Origin: Meandrina meandrites
Lineage: Eukaryota > Cnidaria > Anthozoa > Scleractinia > Meandrinidae
DNA length: 64,000 bases
Assembly: GCA_963693305.1 (NCBI GenBank)
Contig: OY855914.1
Coordinates: 10,786,403 to 10,850,402 of the forward strand
Reading direction: 5' to 3'
Positions 34,095 through 47,317 of the stretch are shown here, piece by piece. Within the stretch, counting starts at the first letter, position 1, and each line of letters begins with the position of its first letter. A program made the position numbers and the translations under genes. Under the pieces are notes generated by a model. That model was not told the origin of the DNA. It made no database searches and saw nothing but the letters and a program-made list of their open reading frames with translations.

Positions 34095-37000
34095 CTGGGC
34101 ACGCATCACTGTTGCACAGTTGAGACCGCGAGCTGGTTCCTTGACATTCGCGGCCTCCACTGCTTGGAGAAGGATTGGTACAGGTGCGTGTTCGTACTTG
34201 CCTTCCTCCACCACACGTTTCACTGCAGCTGCCCCAGGCTCCCCAGTTTGTCCAACCGCCATTGACTTCAAGGAAAAAAAAAACTTACGTAAATAATATC
34301 ATTATTGGAGGGAAATACGAATGGCCCGGGTTGAGTACATGGGCATCCATTGGTGTTGCAAGATTGGGACTGGGAACCAATCCCCTGGCAAACTGCACCG
34401 CCATTATTTGTAGGAGGATTGGTGCAAGCACGCATGCGTGTTTGAGCTCCACCACCGCATGTTAGACTACAGCTGCCCCAGGCTCCCCAATTTGACTATC
34501 CACCATTTACTGGGATAAAAATAGTACCCAGTGGGTACATGAGTCTAATGCGTCATGGATTGTTAGTGCGGTTGAAATATGTTGAAGTAGTTTCGGTATT
34601 TACGGCATAGAGCAAGAGGTGTAGTAGAGGTTTGGTAGTAAGAGTGGTTCAGAAGAAGTCGATAATATTTGTTCTCTTAAGTAGATATATTTAGAAAGTT
34701 GACGAAATGTTATATTTGAAATAGGAAAAACATGTTACTCAGGGTTTGAGTTCATCGATTCATGTTAAAAGATTAGTGCGTTGTAGAAAATAGGAAGATC
34801 GTACAGATTTGTTTGTCTTGGAAAAAATTTCATCTTCCAAAAAAATAATGGTCCGCCCCATAGATAGACAAGATACAGCCGCTTATTCAGTATTCTAAAT
34901 ATCCTAAATCCCATCAAAATAAGCCAAAATATATATTTTTTTTTCAATTCCTTTGCAATTTATGCAATACTGCTCAACAAAGATTTCAATTTCCTTAAAC
35001 GTTTCGACACAGGACAGCAAAGAATACATTGCGTGCAGAATGTAATTAAATTAAGCGAAATATTTTCACGGCTATTAAACACTGCAAGCAGTTGAATGAA
35101 AGAGTTTTGTTTTCATGACTGAGAACAGCTTTCAAATAGTCAATACATGGAAATAACAATCAGATCTTGACTACTTTTTGGCAAGTTTCAATATTTATGC
35201 AAATTTCGCGCGAAATGTGATTTGATTACACTGTTTTGTTTTCAAGCTCTAGATTGAATCTTGAATGGTGAAAACAAAACTCTTTTTAATGAAAGTTGCA
35301 TTCTGTGAATGAAATCCTGCTTCAGTTGAATTGAACAATCAATTTCTGACTACAATGTTATTTAATTTACCATTTTTTTCAAAGTTATTTTTTGTTTATG
35401 AACACAAATGTCACCTCCGGATTTTTTTCATCAAAAGATGTCGATTTCACGTTGCGTTTCACAGGGTTATAAAAAAACATGCAGCTGGAAGGAGAAAATT
35501 TTCAGTGGCTTCACACGTGAAAACGAGGATTCATATTATTTTGCACTGTAAACCATTTATTCCAATTACATAGATGACAATTTCTTTTACAAGTGCGTGT
35601 CGTGCTCGAGCTCCGTTCGACCGTTGCGTCGTTAACAACATCCTTGCTTCCTGATTGGATTACGATCACCGCACCAAGCCCGCAATGGGGCGGGCTATTG
35701 TTTAAGCACAATTACACCAAATGATTATCGATCCCGAACCATTCCCCTGGGATTGCTAACAGCTTTTTTCTACTACATAGAGTCTAATGCGCATGCTCAT
35801 TAGACTCAAAAAGTGATACACGATAATTGTAAATCGAAAGTAACAGATTTCACCTCTTGCATTTCCTTGTTTATTAATTGTTTTGATTCAGTTTTGATCT
35901 AGACTCTTGCCTGAACATCCATTGGTGTTGCAAGACAGAGATTCAGAACTACTTCCTCTACAATCGACACCACCAATATCTGGTGGAAGATTGGTGCAGG
36001 TACGCCTACATGTCTGTATTCCAGTGCCACAAGGTAAGCTACAAATGCCCTAGATTTGACCAACCGCCATTGACTATACAGGCAAGAAGGTGTACACAAT
36101 TTGAATTGAAATTATAATAGATTGGCGGTTTTAGCGAGAGTTACATAATATTGATAGCTCGTAAAAGGAGTAAAATGTATGGATCGGTCCGTGGCGATTC
36201 CTCACCGTTGAAGAGAGGTGGCCGTTAGTAGCGATTCGAACGAACCCATGTTTCAAATTTGAATTAGGGGTCGCACTTCTTTCTTTAACTTGTTCTTATT
36301 GTTTTAATTGGCTGATGAAATGAATCTCACCTGGGCATCCATTGCTGTTGCAAGATTGCGACTGGGAACTACTCCCTTGACAATCAACACCGCCACTAGT
36401 TGGGCGGGGATTGGTACAAGTACGCATGCGTGATTGAATTCCACCGCCGCATGTCAGACTACAGCTGCCCCAGACTCCCCAGTTTGACCAACCACCATTG
36501 ACTAGAAAGAAAGAACTGGCCGTTCACAGTGTAACGGATCACACGTTTTGCGTTTAAAACAATTTTTGTTTATCATACTCTTGCAATTATAAATAACTCT
36601 TACCTGGGCATCCATTGGTATTACAAGATTGGGACTGGGAACTATCCCCTTGACAATTAGCACCACCGATGGCCGGGGGAGGGTTGGTACAAGTACGCGT
36701 GCGTGTTTGTGTTCCACTGCCACAGGTAAGGGTACAGCTGTCCCAGACTCCCCAGTTTGCCCAACCACCATTGACTAGAAAGAAAGAACTGGCCGTTCAC
36801 AGTGTCATTCAAAATATACATATGCTTCAATTGAAGCGTAACGGATCACACGTTTTGCGTTTAAAACAGTTTTTGTTTATCATACTCTTTCAATTATAAA
36901 TAACTCTTACCTGGGCATCCATTGGTATTACAAGATTGGGACTGGGAACTATCCCCTTGACAATTAGCACCACCTATGGCCGGGGGAGGGTTGGTGCAAG

Positions 37001-39689
37001 TACGCGTGCGTGTTTGTGTTCCACTGCCACAGGTAAGGGTACAGCTGTCCCAGGCTCCCCAGCTTGACCAGCCGCCATTAACTATAGAAGAAAAGAAATA
37101 AAGAGCGCTGGATTTGAAATCTGCTAGATCTTAAAAGTTGTTCTTAGTTTTCCCGAGTTCTTCTTTAATGACGCCGAAGAACTGGCCATTCACAGTGTCA
37201 TTCAAAATATACATATGCTTCAATTGAAGCGTAACGGATCACACGTTTTGCGTTTAAAACAATTTTTGTTTATCGTACTGTTGCAATTATAAATAACTCT
37301 TACCTGGGCATCCATTGGTATTACAAGATTGGGACTGGGAACTATCCCCTTGACAATTAGCACCACCGATGGCCGGGGGAGGGTTGGTACAAGTACGCGT
37401 GCGTGTTTGTGTTCCACTGCCACAGGTAAGGGTACAGCTGTCCCAGGCTCCCCAGCTTGACCAGCCGCCATTAACTATAGAAGAAAAGAAATAAAGAGCG
37501 CTGGATTTGAAATCTGCTAGATCTTAAAAGTTGTTCTTAGTTTTCCCGAGTTCTTCTTTAATGACGCCGAAGAACTGGCCATTCACAGTGTCATTCAAAA
37601 TATACATATGCTTCAATTGAAGCGTAACGGATCACACGTTTTGCGTTTAAAACAATTTTTGTTTATCGTACTGTTGCAATTATAAATAACTCTTACCTGG
37701 GCATCCATTGGTATTACAAGATTGGGACTGGGAACTATCCCCTTGACAATTAGCACCACCGATGGCCGGGGGAGGGTTGGTACAAGTACGCGTGCGTGTT
37801 TGTGTTCCACTGCCACAGGTAAGGGTACAGCTGTCCCAGGCTCCCCAGCTTGACCAGCCGCCATTAACTATAAAAGAAAAGAAAATACAGAGCGCTGGAT
37901 TTGAAATCTGCTACATCTTAATAATTGTTCTCAGAATTTCCTCTTTTATGACGCCGATGCAATTTTCCTCACAGATAGAAATTTTGATCATTTTATTGCT
38001 TCATTATCTGTTTAAGCCCTGAAAGATTCAAAGGGGCCCGGTTTAAATACATTTACGTTAAAAAAAACTGTAAGATGCATATCTTCTTGCCTTGCTTATA
38101 GGAAAAATTTATTTTACATATACCCATACAAATAAGAAAATGAAATTCTGCTTCCTTACCTGAACATCCGTTAGTGTTGCACGACTGGGATTCTACACTA
38201 CTCCCTGTGCAATCCGCACCGCCACTAGACGGAGGTGGATTGGTGCATGTTCGCAAGCGTCTTTGTGCTCCACCACCACACGTGAGACTGCAGCTGCCCC
38301 AGGCTGACCAATGTGACCAGCCACCATTAACTAGGGGAGAGATTGACAGTTTCAATCGATATGCACAAGCCTTTCAAATCGCTAGCAGCTTCTACAGGAA
38401 TTGATTTCTTACCTGGACACCTATTCGTGTTGCAAGATTGGGACTGGGAGCTATCCCCTTGACAGTTGGCACCACCGTTTCCTGGGGGAGGATTCGTGCA
38501 AGTACGCATGCGAGCTTGTGATCCGCTTCCGCATGTCTGACTACAACTGGTCCAAGTTCCCCAATTTGACCATCTGCCATCAACTAGAGACGGGAAGAAA
38601 GAAAAATGTCTAATGAAAAATAGTGCACATCATTTAAAGGTTAATTTTCTTTTCATCCTTTATCTTTTAAAGCTAAACTAATGTCGGTAAGGATTTTAAG
38701 TAAGTGGAGTTAAAAAAATTGGGTTACGGAAATGGAAGAAAATTCTAAAATCAAAGAATATATCTCTCAGGTAAGCATCCATTTGCATCGCTCTTACTGC
38801 TAGATTCAGGAAAATATTCATTCGACAATTGGCGCCACAAGTGGCGGATAGAAGATTATCACAACTGCACAGGTGTCTTTTTCGTTCCACCTCCACAACT
38901 GGCAACTTGATCATCCACAGTTGGCTAAAAACTAAGGTTTGGAATTTTCAAATGAAATTATTTGAACAAAAAATTATATTGTACCGTTTGAGAGTGATAA
39001 ATAATTTGACTTTGAGTAGCGTAACATACATGTATGAAATATAGTAATTTGGTAGAAATGTATTTCTTACCTGAACATCCATTTGTGTTGCACAATTGGG
39101 ACTGGGAACTACTTCCTGAGCATGCAGCGCCTCCACCAGAAGGAGGTGGACTGGTGCATGTACGCATGCGTGTCTGCGACCCACCACCACAAGTCAAACT
39201 GCAACTCCCCCAGGTTCCCCAAATTGACCACCCGCCATTCACTAAACATATAAAAATATCAAATAATATTACAAATAAAATCCCTGCAAGGACTTCACTG
39301 CATTGCAAAAACCTTATAATTTCATAATTTCTAGATGAGCAGTAAAAGAGTGTTTTCACCTGAACATTCATTTGTGTTGCACGGCTGGGACTGGGAACTA
39401 GCTCCTGAACAACTGACGCCACCATCAGAGGGAGGTGGACTGGTACAGGTGCGCATGCGTGTTTGTGTTCCACCACCACATGTTTGGCTACAGCTTCCCC
39501 AGGCTCCCCACTCAGACCATCCGCCATTGACTATTGTAAAGTAAATATTTTCGATTAAAAAGTTGCATGGTTTTTCCTTATCCTCTCTTCTTCTTCATGT
39601 TGTAATTAGTTGTAATACCCTCCATACTGCGATTATAGGGTCGACGTTTGCACTTGTTAATAATGATAGTAATAATAACAACAATAAGA

Positions 39690-39727
<38 letters not shown>

Positions 39728-42700
39728 GTTGCATTTTACGTTTTGACTAAATTCCTACAGTGGTACGTTTAAAATACATTTATAAAAGTAAAACTAGGTT
39801 TCTCTTACTTGGACAAATGTTTGTGTTGCATGACAAGGTCTGTACGCTATCTCCTTGACAAAAAGCTCCCCCATTAGACGGAGGAGGACTGGTACAGGTG
39901 CGCATGCGCGTTTGGGATCCACCGCCACATGTTAGAGTGCAGCTGGTCCAGGCTCCCCAAGTTGACCATCCACCATTTACTGGAAAAAAGCAGAAATTAA
40001 CAGCAGGATAAAACAGTTATGTTACCAATTATTTTCTGACTTTGATTGTAGCCGTTAATTCTAGTGCTGTTATCTGTTATCATTCTGTAAGCATTTAACC
40101 CAGTGTTTGTAAGTTCTTGGTTCTTCTGTTGTAGAATTGAAAGGCAGTCCACTTCTAGAGTGAGTCAGAAGGGGAAATGGAGAAATGGAAGAAGAAGAAT
40201 ATAGCAAGCAGAAACTGCTTAAATTTTGTTGATAATAAATTCAAATTAAGAAAAAATCGAAATGATGCTTATACTGAAGGAGGAATATTCTCCTCTTAGT
40301 TTAATCGAAATTGTATGGCTCACTTATACGGTATTCAACTCCATTCCAGTCTCGATCAGGTCTGTTAAAACAAACATCGATAAATGCAGAGTCAGTCTTG
40401 TAATGGAAGGGGTTAGCAAGATCATTTACCTGGGCAACCTGTGGTCGCACACTGCTGATACTGAGAACTGCTGCCCTGGCAGCTTCGTGAGCTACATGTA
40501 CGCGTGCGTGTTTGAGATCCTCCTCCACAAGTCTGGCTACACTGACTCCATGCACCCCATTGTGACCAGATTCCACCGCCTGAAAGTTAAACGAGATAAA
40601 ACGTAACGAAAGTAAGCGAGAAAGGAATATTTATTTTCTTAAAAAAACGAATAGAGACCAAGGTCTATCTCTAGACACTCAAAAGCGTTGTATTATTTCT
40701 AACGCTTTTGAATTGATTTTCATGTAATTCATTGAATAAATGAATGACTAAAGTGATGTTCAATCGTTATCTTGCAACAAGGATCCATCCATCATCGAAG
40801 CACTATATTTTTATTATTATTTTCAACACAACGAAGTTTAATGATTCACTTCCCAAAGCCAACACGTGGAATTGAGGTAATGTGAGATGATTCAATCTGG
40901 TACAACTGACAGCCTTCAGTTAGTATATGAACCTCTTACAAAGCGAGCAAGCAAAGAAATGTAACGTTTATAGTGGTCATGCACTTAGATTCGAGATAGC
41001 TAGTTTTCAGGTATGCCACTTAAGCAACAACAACAACAAAAACGACAACTCTATTTAACCCTTAATCATTTTTACAAAAGGAAAAATTAGTAACAAGCAT
41101 AAATAGATAATTTAAGGTGTGACCGCCTGAAATAACTAGAAAGTTAAAATGGGCAGGCAGCCAGTTCTAAAATTATGTTAACACAAGCTTAGGCCGGAAA
41201 ACACATAAACAACACAGAACATGCAGTGAGAAAAAATCGATAATATTAACCACTTACTTCCGAGCGCGAGGTCCGTACTGGGAAATATTGGCACGAGGTC
41301 GTGGCAGTACGCTGCGCTCGGTCCGTACAAAAACGACCGAGGGCCAATATTCCCCAGTACGTACGGCTCGAGTAAGCTAGGTTAATAAGTATTTTATTAT
41401 ATGGCAATCGTTTTAGCTTTGAATTTGCCGGCTTTTGAAAACAAAAAAAAAATACACGGCTTTTGACCGTTTTCACGGAAACGGTCCGTATGACAAAATC
41501 CCGACCAAGAAGCAACCAATCAAAACACTCGGATATGCCTTAAGATTGCATTGCCATATAATGAACTAAAATACACATGTGGAATGTCAAACAAGAAAAA
41601 AAAAACTGTTGTTTTGTAAAACAAACAGCGGAAAATATATAGCAAACATTTTAATAACAATTTACAGGAGGTAAACCGGTTTGCTTTATACCGAAAACAA
41701 CTCCAGCTAGAGGCCCAGTGGAGGGTTTCAAATCCGAACATCCAGATTCAGGCGCCCTACACCACACGGCTACGCTACCTCCTAAAAATGTAAAATAATG
41801 AACAAACGAATATAAACGAAAAGTAAGACGGCTAACTTACCTGTCGGATTATCAATCTTGTAAACAGAAACTAGCCACGGACCTCCAATGCCATAGAAAC
41901 ACGAATAGGATTGTTTCCTTTTGCTGGTGACAGAGAGACCATTTGGACCCCAGGCGCACTGACCGTAGTTTTTGATAGCAAAGTGCGAGTACTTCCTTTT
42001 GACGGCTTCCTTTGCACAGGCTTGGATCACGTGACTCATATCAGGCAGTTTTGCCCAATCAATTTTGTTTCTGTAATCAAGGTATACCTTGTAGAACAAT
42101 TGGTTATAGTACGATTCTCTATAACATCCCAGGTACTTAACGTGGACTTGGCCTAAAAAGAAACACATACTTTTGATTAATGTGCGAAAAGTAATGATTA
42201 TCAAAAGACAGTTATCGCCAGGAAAAAATCTTTGCTCTGAAAAGCTAATATACGTTAATGTTAAATTGTCTTAAGAAAGCATCGTTCTTGGCTTGAATTT
42301 TGAAATGATGTCACGATCTAACATTACCAAATAATTATGCACTATACAAAGGTATTAGGCTTTATAACATGGTTATGACTTCACCCGACATTATTAAATC
42401 AGGTAAAACAATTCGTAAAAAATACTTTCATAATTTAGCATGTTGTGTTTATAAATATTCGAGTTCGACCATCTCAACACACAGGATCCGTTGTCTGCTT
42501 CTAAAGCTTGACAATGCATGAATTAAGGTATATAAAAGAAGATGAGAACTTTAATAATATATGATAATTCGTTTGATCCTCTTTTGTCTTCACCTACTAT
42601 TTATATTTGTCAGCAAATTACCCTTTTACATTCGCTCGTGTGAAGAACGAAGGAATGTTTATTTTTCTCTCTTTACAAATAATTTTTAAAATAGAAATAT

Positions 42701-44178
42701 GTTGATGATGAATGATGGCTGTCCGTCAAGTATTCAGGACCTCAAATAAGGAACAATAATCAACATCATATCACTCACAATATCACGTGTTTATAATGAC
42801 AATCATTGGATACAGAGGAATGTCGTAAAAGAACAGCGTTAGACACTAACTCGAAGTATTTCTCGCATTCTTACTTCAAATTATTTTAATGTATAATTGA
42901 ATTTGAAATAGAAGTATTAGCTGACGTGTAATTTTCAGCCACATTCTATGGAACAGAAAAAAAACTCCAAATCATTCTTGGGTATTCTTTGCTATTGTCT
43001 ATCCTCTCAAGGCGATTTTTGAACGCTTTTAATTCAATGAATATTGCAACAATGAAGGAGAGCTCTGCGTGAGCTTTGCGAATTTGCTTTGTTCTTTAGT
43101 TGTTTTACATAAATGTTGCGTTGGAAATAAAAAGATATTGGATATAACGTAACACTCCGCTCAGGAATTAGACAACAAAACCGGTTTTACTAGTTGTATT
43201 TCTTATAACAAAAAAATAATGAGGCAGCAGTTCAAATCTGAAGGAGCAATTCCAACGCGCTAAATTTTCGCTGTTTTAAGTTTAAAAATTCGTCATAATC
43301 ACAGCAATTTTCAAATATAACTATCTTTCCACTTCAACTAACCAAGAGTAAATTTGCGTGAGTGCGTATATTAAAATATTTCCAGTTCAATGCATTAGTT
43401 ATAAAAAGATATCAGATACGTCATCTATAAGTTAAACTTCCTTAAAACAAATTGAAAGACAGCACTGGTAATTACTGTATGCTTAAGATAATTAGTTCAA
43501 ATATGAACATGGACTAAAGGATTGCTAAAAATAACCATTTCATTTGGAATTTATAAGAAACCCGCAATATTTAAGAGGAAAGTGAGCTCAAGATGTCTAA
43601 CGCTATATAGGATGTTTACGATTTATGAACAAACTTGAAAACACGGAATTCTTTTCAAGCTCACAAAAAGTCATGTTGTTTATAACATTTATGTAATTCT
43701 TTTTCCATAGAAAACGGCGCTCATCTAGACAAAGCTCATCGGTTTTACGCCATAAATTGACTGGGCATTGGTAGCATTGCATTAATTACAGACGACATGA
43801 AAGAAGAGTTACAATAGGCATTCACCCTTGAGAGGGAATATTGTGGCTAGTTTGATCCTTGCTCCGCGTCAACAAATTGCAAACAGCGAGCAACATGTGA
43901 TAAATAAAAATTGGGGAGACTGCCAGAAAATCAGTAATACTTTGCGAGCGACGGGGCTTTATTGCAATAACAAGTTAAAACGTAAGGTATTGTGCTTCAC
44001 AATAAAACGGAATTTTACGCTTTCCTTTATGAGGCCAATATCCTGACCGTTCATGTACCCATTACTTTCCTTATTCTGTTTCCTATCAAATATAGGAAAA
44101 AGTCCTACCTTGAACCACGCGTGATAAGCACAGTGATAGAAGAATTCCCACGAGAAAGATAATCAATTTGCCCGTCAT
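34095..44178 (-). CDS. Secreted TSP1-repeat protein with N-terminal WSC/PAN-like module
   Basis: Exon 1 (44,178-44,109) encodes a signal peptide ([19 protein letters not shown]). Exon 2 (42,152-41,841) encodes a Cys module of about 104 residues starting [13 protein letters not shown], with [10 protein letters not shown] and SCFYGIGG, resembling WSC/PAN-type domains in cnidarian extracellular proteins. Twelve intact TSP1 exons follow, with 3' ends at 40430 (150 bases) and then 39809, 39360, 39071, 38413, 38160, 37697, 37304, 36911, 36604, 36331 and 34095 (171 bases each). Each encodes WSxWGxW, CSxTCGxG and a final CNTNxC. WxxW and CxxTCG fit C-mannosylation and O-fucosylation sites. All exons are phase 1-1, so skipping or duplicating any keeps frame. 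The last donor (34,094) is intact but no stop-bearing exon belongs to the array, so the transcript must continue, most simply into tyrosinase 2. Confidence 0.88.
34330..34508 (-). pseudogene. Decayed TSP1 exon (nonsense plus lost donor)
   Basis: A full-length TSP1 exon by homology. The first conserved Trp codon is TAG (VNGG* instead of VNGGW), and the donor CCCAG|GTAAG has become CCCATGTACT. The rest ([16 protein letters not shown] ... CNTNGC) is open, so the damage is recent. Confidence 0.8.
35911..36073 (-). pseudogene. Decayed TSP1 exon (8-base deletion, GC donor)
   Basis: Length is 163 instead of 171 bases. The loss falls between the first two Trp positions, shifts the frame and exposes a stop. 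The donor is GCAAGAG rather than GTAAGAG. Downstream of the lesion the domain is still readable ([17 protein letters not shown] ... CNTNGCSG). It would have to be skipped in mRNA; phase 1-1 flanks allow that. Confidence 0.8.
37082..37867 (-). repeat. Perfect 393-bp tandem duplication carrying TSP1 exons
   Basis: Units 37,082-37,474 and 37,475-37,867 appear identical by eye across exon and intron. The neighbouring exons at 36,911 and 36,604 are near-identical, at 393- and 307-bp spacing. It is a very recent amplification, likely copy-number variable, and a place where an assembly can collapse or expand. Confidence 0.85.
38763..38932 (-). pseudogene. Heavily decayed TSP1 exon
   Basis: On the minus strand the frame after [10 protein letters not shown] contains two stops, and a shifted remainder reads [10 protein letters not shown], matching the [13 protein letters not shown] end of intact exons. 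The opening VNGGW segment is mutated. It sits between intact exons at 39,071 and 38,583. Confidence 0.65.
39691..39726. repeat. AAT trinucleotide microsatellite
   Basis: About twelve AAT units in a TSP1-array intron. Confidence 0.9.
41250..41566. repeat. Foldback/MITE-like repeat in TSP1 gene intron
   Basis: Contains inverted words TTATATGGCAAT (41,397) and ATTGCCATATAA (41,550), and a second inverted pair GTCCGTACTGGGAAATATTGG versus CCAATATTCCCCAGTAC (41,270-41,360). It is probably a nested pair of small elements. Confidence 0.5.
41700..41785 (-). repeat. tRNA-like repeat fragment
   Basis: The minus strand reads GGAGGTAGCGTAGCCGTGTGG followed about 30 bases later by GGATTTGAAACCC, a degenerate tRNA-type A-box and B-box. 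It lies about 60 bases downstream of the Cys-module exon. Confidence 0.45.
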
Positions 44179-44179
44179 T

Positions 44180-47100
44180 TTATAAGACAAATCTGCAAAA
44201 GAAGGGATGAATTTTAAGAACTAAGATAAACTGAGTTTAAGTAACTTAATTCGATATTGGGTTTCAGTGCTTTTCCACTAAAGGTCTACCTGTTGTCAAT
44301 GAGTTAACAAAGAGAAGAGAACAATGATAACTTGGAGATATCTATATTCCAAATGCCACGTCGGTGGGAATATCTTCATAGCCCCTCATCGACAGCTAAG
44401 TCGCGGTTTGTTTTCAATAGAAATATGACTAAAAATGTAGGAATAAACTGTTAAAAAGCAATACTAACTATAAAATAAACACATTATGCTTAACAAGTGG
44501 CCTTTCCTATCGAAAATCAGTTCTAAAGGATTCTCACTTTTTAAAAGACGTTAGGATTTTTAAAATATAAGTTAGTGATCATTTCCCAACGTCAAATTAA
44601 TGCGAGGATCGTCATAACTCATGCACTACCGACAGCAAAATGTTATCGGTCATTTTTTTGTCTTCGTTAGTCCAGAGATGAAGGCAATGTAAGCAGTTTA
44701 ACAAATACCGTCTTTTCATTTGAAAATTATTTCCAAACGCAAAAGTGACGTTTACTATACTATTTAATAAATTAACGTTAAAAAAAAGATAAATAAACGA
44801 ACGTTTAAATTTTCTTCTTCATTTGTAATAGCAGTAAAATATGGTCTTTAGATCAAAGAAGGTCTCACTTATTCTCGAATCAACGCACACAAAAAATAAT
44901 AATTACAATGCAAAAGGTCGGTTGGTATACAATTTATCTTAAATTAATATGAAATAATTTTAACAAGCATGTGTTGACTTTTTTCTACTTTCGAGAAAGA
45001 AATAAAAACATTGAAAACAATTATAATAAACTAGTAGAAGAGTTAACCTACCTGAGCTGGTGCCTAAATCGCTGCCGAGAGACAACTAGCCATCCGCGGA
45101 ATCTGTATTGCTCTTTATTAACAAATTTTTACTGGTTACCAATTAACCCACGACGTCCTTGGCTCCAAATATCAACCATACATTTCCTCACTGTTAGCTC
45201 TAAAGATATGGTACTAGATGAATACAATATCCCATTGTTGACGCACTTTCGTATTCTCCTCGTTTATCCGCTTGAGAACTTGTAAATTTAATGAGGAGAA
45301 AGTAAATTTTGAACATTTTGAGAATTAAAGCGTAAAATATTAGCTAAGCATTGACGTGTTCTTTTGTTTTAAAATAAACCCCTTGGCTTTATAAAGAAAC
45401 TGGATCAATACAGAGCTGTTTTGAAATATGTTTTTGTTCCTCATTGTTAAAAATTCAATAAAGCAATGACATAAAAAGTCCCTAGAGCTATTCAAAATCG
45501 TGGCAATAAATCAAAATGACAAAGACATATGTTATTCATTCACAAGAAACCATGCACATAAGTGACGGAACACATTAAAGTCCTTCAATTCTTTTAAAAA
45601 ACTATGAAAATAGCATATGAATATCTGTGTAGAAATTTCTATTTTACGTAAACGTTTTCGTCAACATTTAATATAGCGTAATCTCTTGCGTATTTTTGGG
45701 ATGTGGTTCTGTCAACAAGATGCAACTTTTCCTTTCGTCACTGCGAGTACAATATAGCACGAACGTAATTCAATTAGCTCTTCTAACATTAAAACAGTTT
45801 TGGGCATGTTATGTACCCAAAGATAACCCAACAGACAACATTTTACTGCTCAAACGCTTAAAGAACTCCTTTTTTACATACATAACATATCCATTTTTAA
45901 CATATATATATCTCTTTTTTAAACGAAATGTCACACTTTTGGCAGTGAGTTGCTGGTTAACGATGGAAAAAAAGATGTTTCTTGCCCATGTTTAGGTACT
46001 TATATCTGTAGGAGTCAAGTTCTCGATTATCTAAACTCGGGAGGTTTCGTCCATGGAAATAAGCCGTAAAACTCCGAAAGTGAATTTAATTGTTGACGCA
46101 CTAACCTAACGGCCCCTCCGAAAACAACGATCACCCGTAGCGACCATTTCAAAAATCTTACTTCATTAAAAACAACGTTGTTCGTTATATTTGAGGAAAG
46201 GTTTTACGTATTGTGGTGGGTGGATCAAACTACAACCTGGAAAAGTAGACTAATATGCAATGAATAGCGAATACACGATGGAATACTAACTACAGATTCA
46301 CTGAGCACATGCTGGAGGAAAGGTCGTCACGTTATTTAGACACCCACATATCTGTGGCAGTTTTTCTAAGGTATTAATTCTCATATTGTTTTTCAGGTTT
46401 GACTAAGACCGTTACAGTAAGATGCACTTGTGAAATATTACGTTATGTCGTAATTGTACTTTCTTTCGATGGTGATGGTCAAGTGTTCATTGCCTTGTGA
46501 TACTTTGATTTTCCTGGTTTGCGTCGTTGTCTATTTTGGGCCCCTTATTTGCAATAACTTTTATCATTAAATTTGCTTTGCATGTACCGCGCAAGTGAAA
46601 CCCCGTCTCCCTCCCCGTTGAAGCGTCTACAAAATAGATTTGCCTGGACACGCTCCTCCGAGACAATGGGAAATTTACACTGATCGACTCTGGCAAGTTG
46701 GCGCTCCTACCATAATGCCAAATTAAACGTGTTTCCTTTGTCTCCATTCTTTAGTTCCGAGCTATTTCATATCATATTTTTTTAGTGCGCGAAACATTTT
46801 TAACGAACTCCTGTAAATAATATTATAGCAAACGCCGAAGATATGCATCAGACTTTTTTTCCGTTAAGAATGGGGATCCCTATAAATAAAGTTTTACTTA
46901 CTTACCCATAGCCTGTGTACGTCCGTCTTCTCCCTATTTTTGAGGGGAGAAGACGGATGTACACACGCTAACAAACCTACTTCACCAGAAATCTATGGGT
47001 TTCTGGTATTTTGTTTTATAATATTAACTTTCTGGTTTGTGAACAAGCTTCCCAAGTGGTCATAGAGCGAAAGGATCCAGAAAAAAAGTCGGCGAGCGAA

Positions 47101-47310
47101 GCGAGTCGAGCGTGGCCTTGAGAAAGATAGTTGTCGATAAGCAATTCACTACTGACTGGACTTTTACTAATTTTTCGGCTGTAATTTTAGTTGACTGAGT
47201 GGCTAAACTAGGGGAGAGAAAAAGCCGCACTGGTCCGATAAATAAAGGTAAAATAGTGAATGTATGCTAAACGTCTGTTATTAGTATGTTGATGACAGGA
47301 ATGATTTACA
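44180..47310. other. Upstream region of TSP1 gene and downstream region of aerolysin-like gene; no further gene
   Basis: An acceptor (CTTCTTTTGCAG) about 17 bases before the TSP1-gene ATG suggests a 5' UTR intron, and CAGCTCAG|GTAGG near 45,051 is one possible upstream donor. Otherwise the stretch is AT-rich with short frames and no domain I recognise. Confidence 0.4.
46915..46964. repeat. Strong hairpin, 20-bp arms
   Basis: GTGTACGTCCGTCTTCTCCC (46,915-46,934) pairs with 46,945-46,964 with one mismatch and a 10-base loop. It could be the core of a miniature element or a structured RNA. It does not resemble an annotated family I can name. Confidence 0.75.
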
Positions 47311-47311
47311 T

Positions 47312-47317
47312 TTTATT
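47312..47317 (-). terminator. Poly(A) signal of aerolysin-like gene
   Basis: AATAAA on the minus strand about 195 bases past the stop codon. Confidence 0.5.

Noticed and set aside
37220..39544. Short frames on both strands over the TSP1 array
   Set aside because: They are shadows or read-through of the real phase-1 TSP1 exons into introns.
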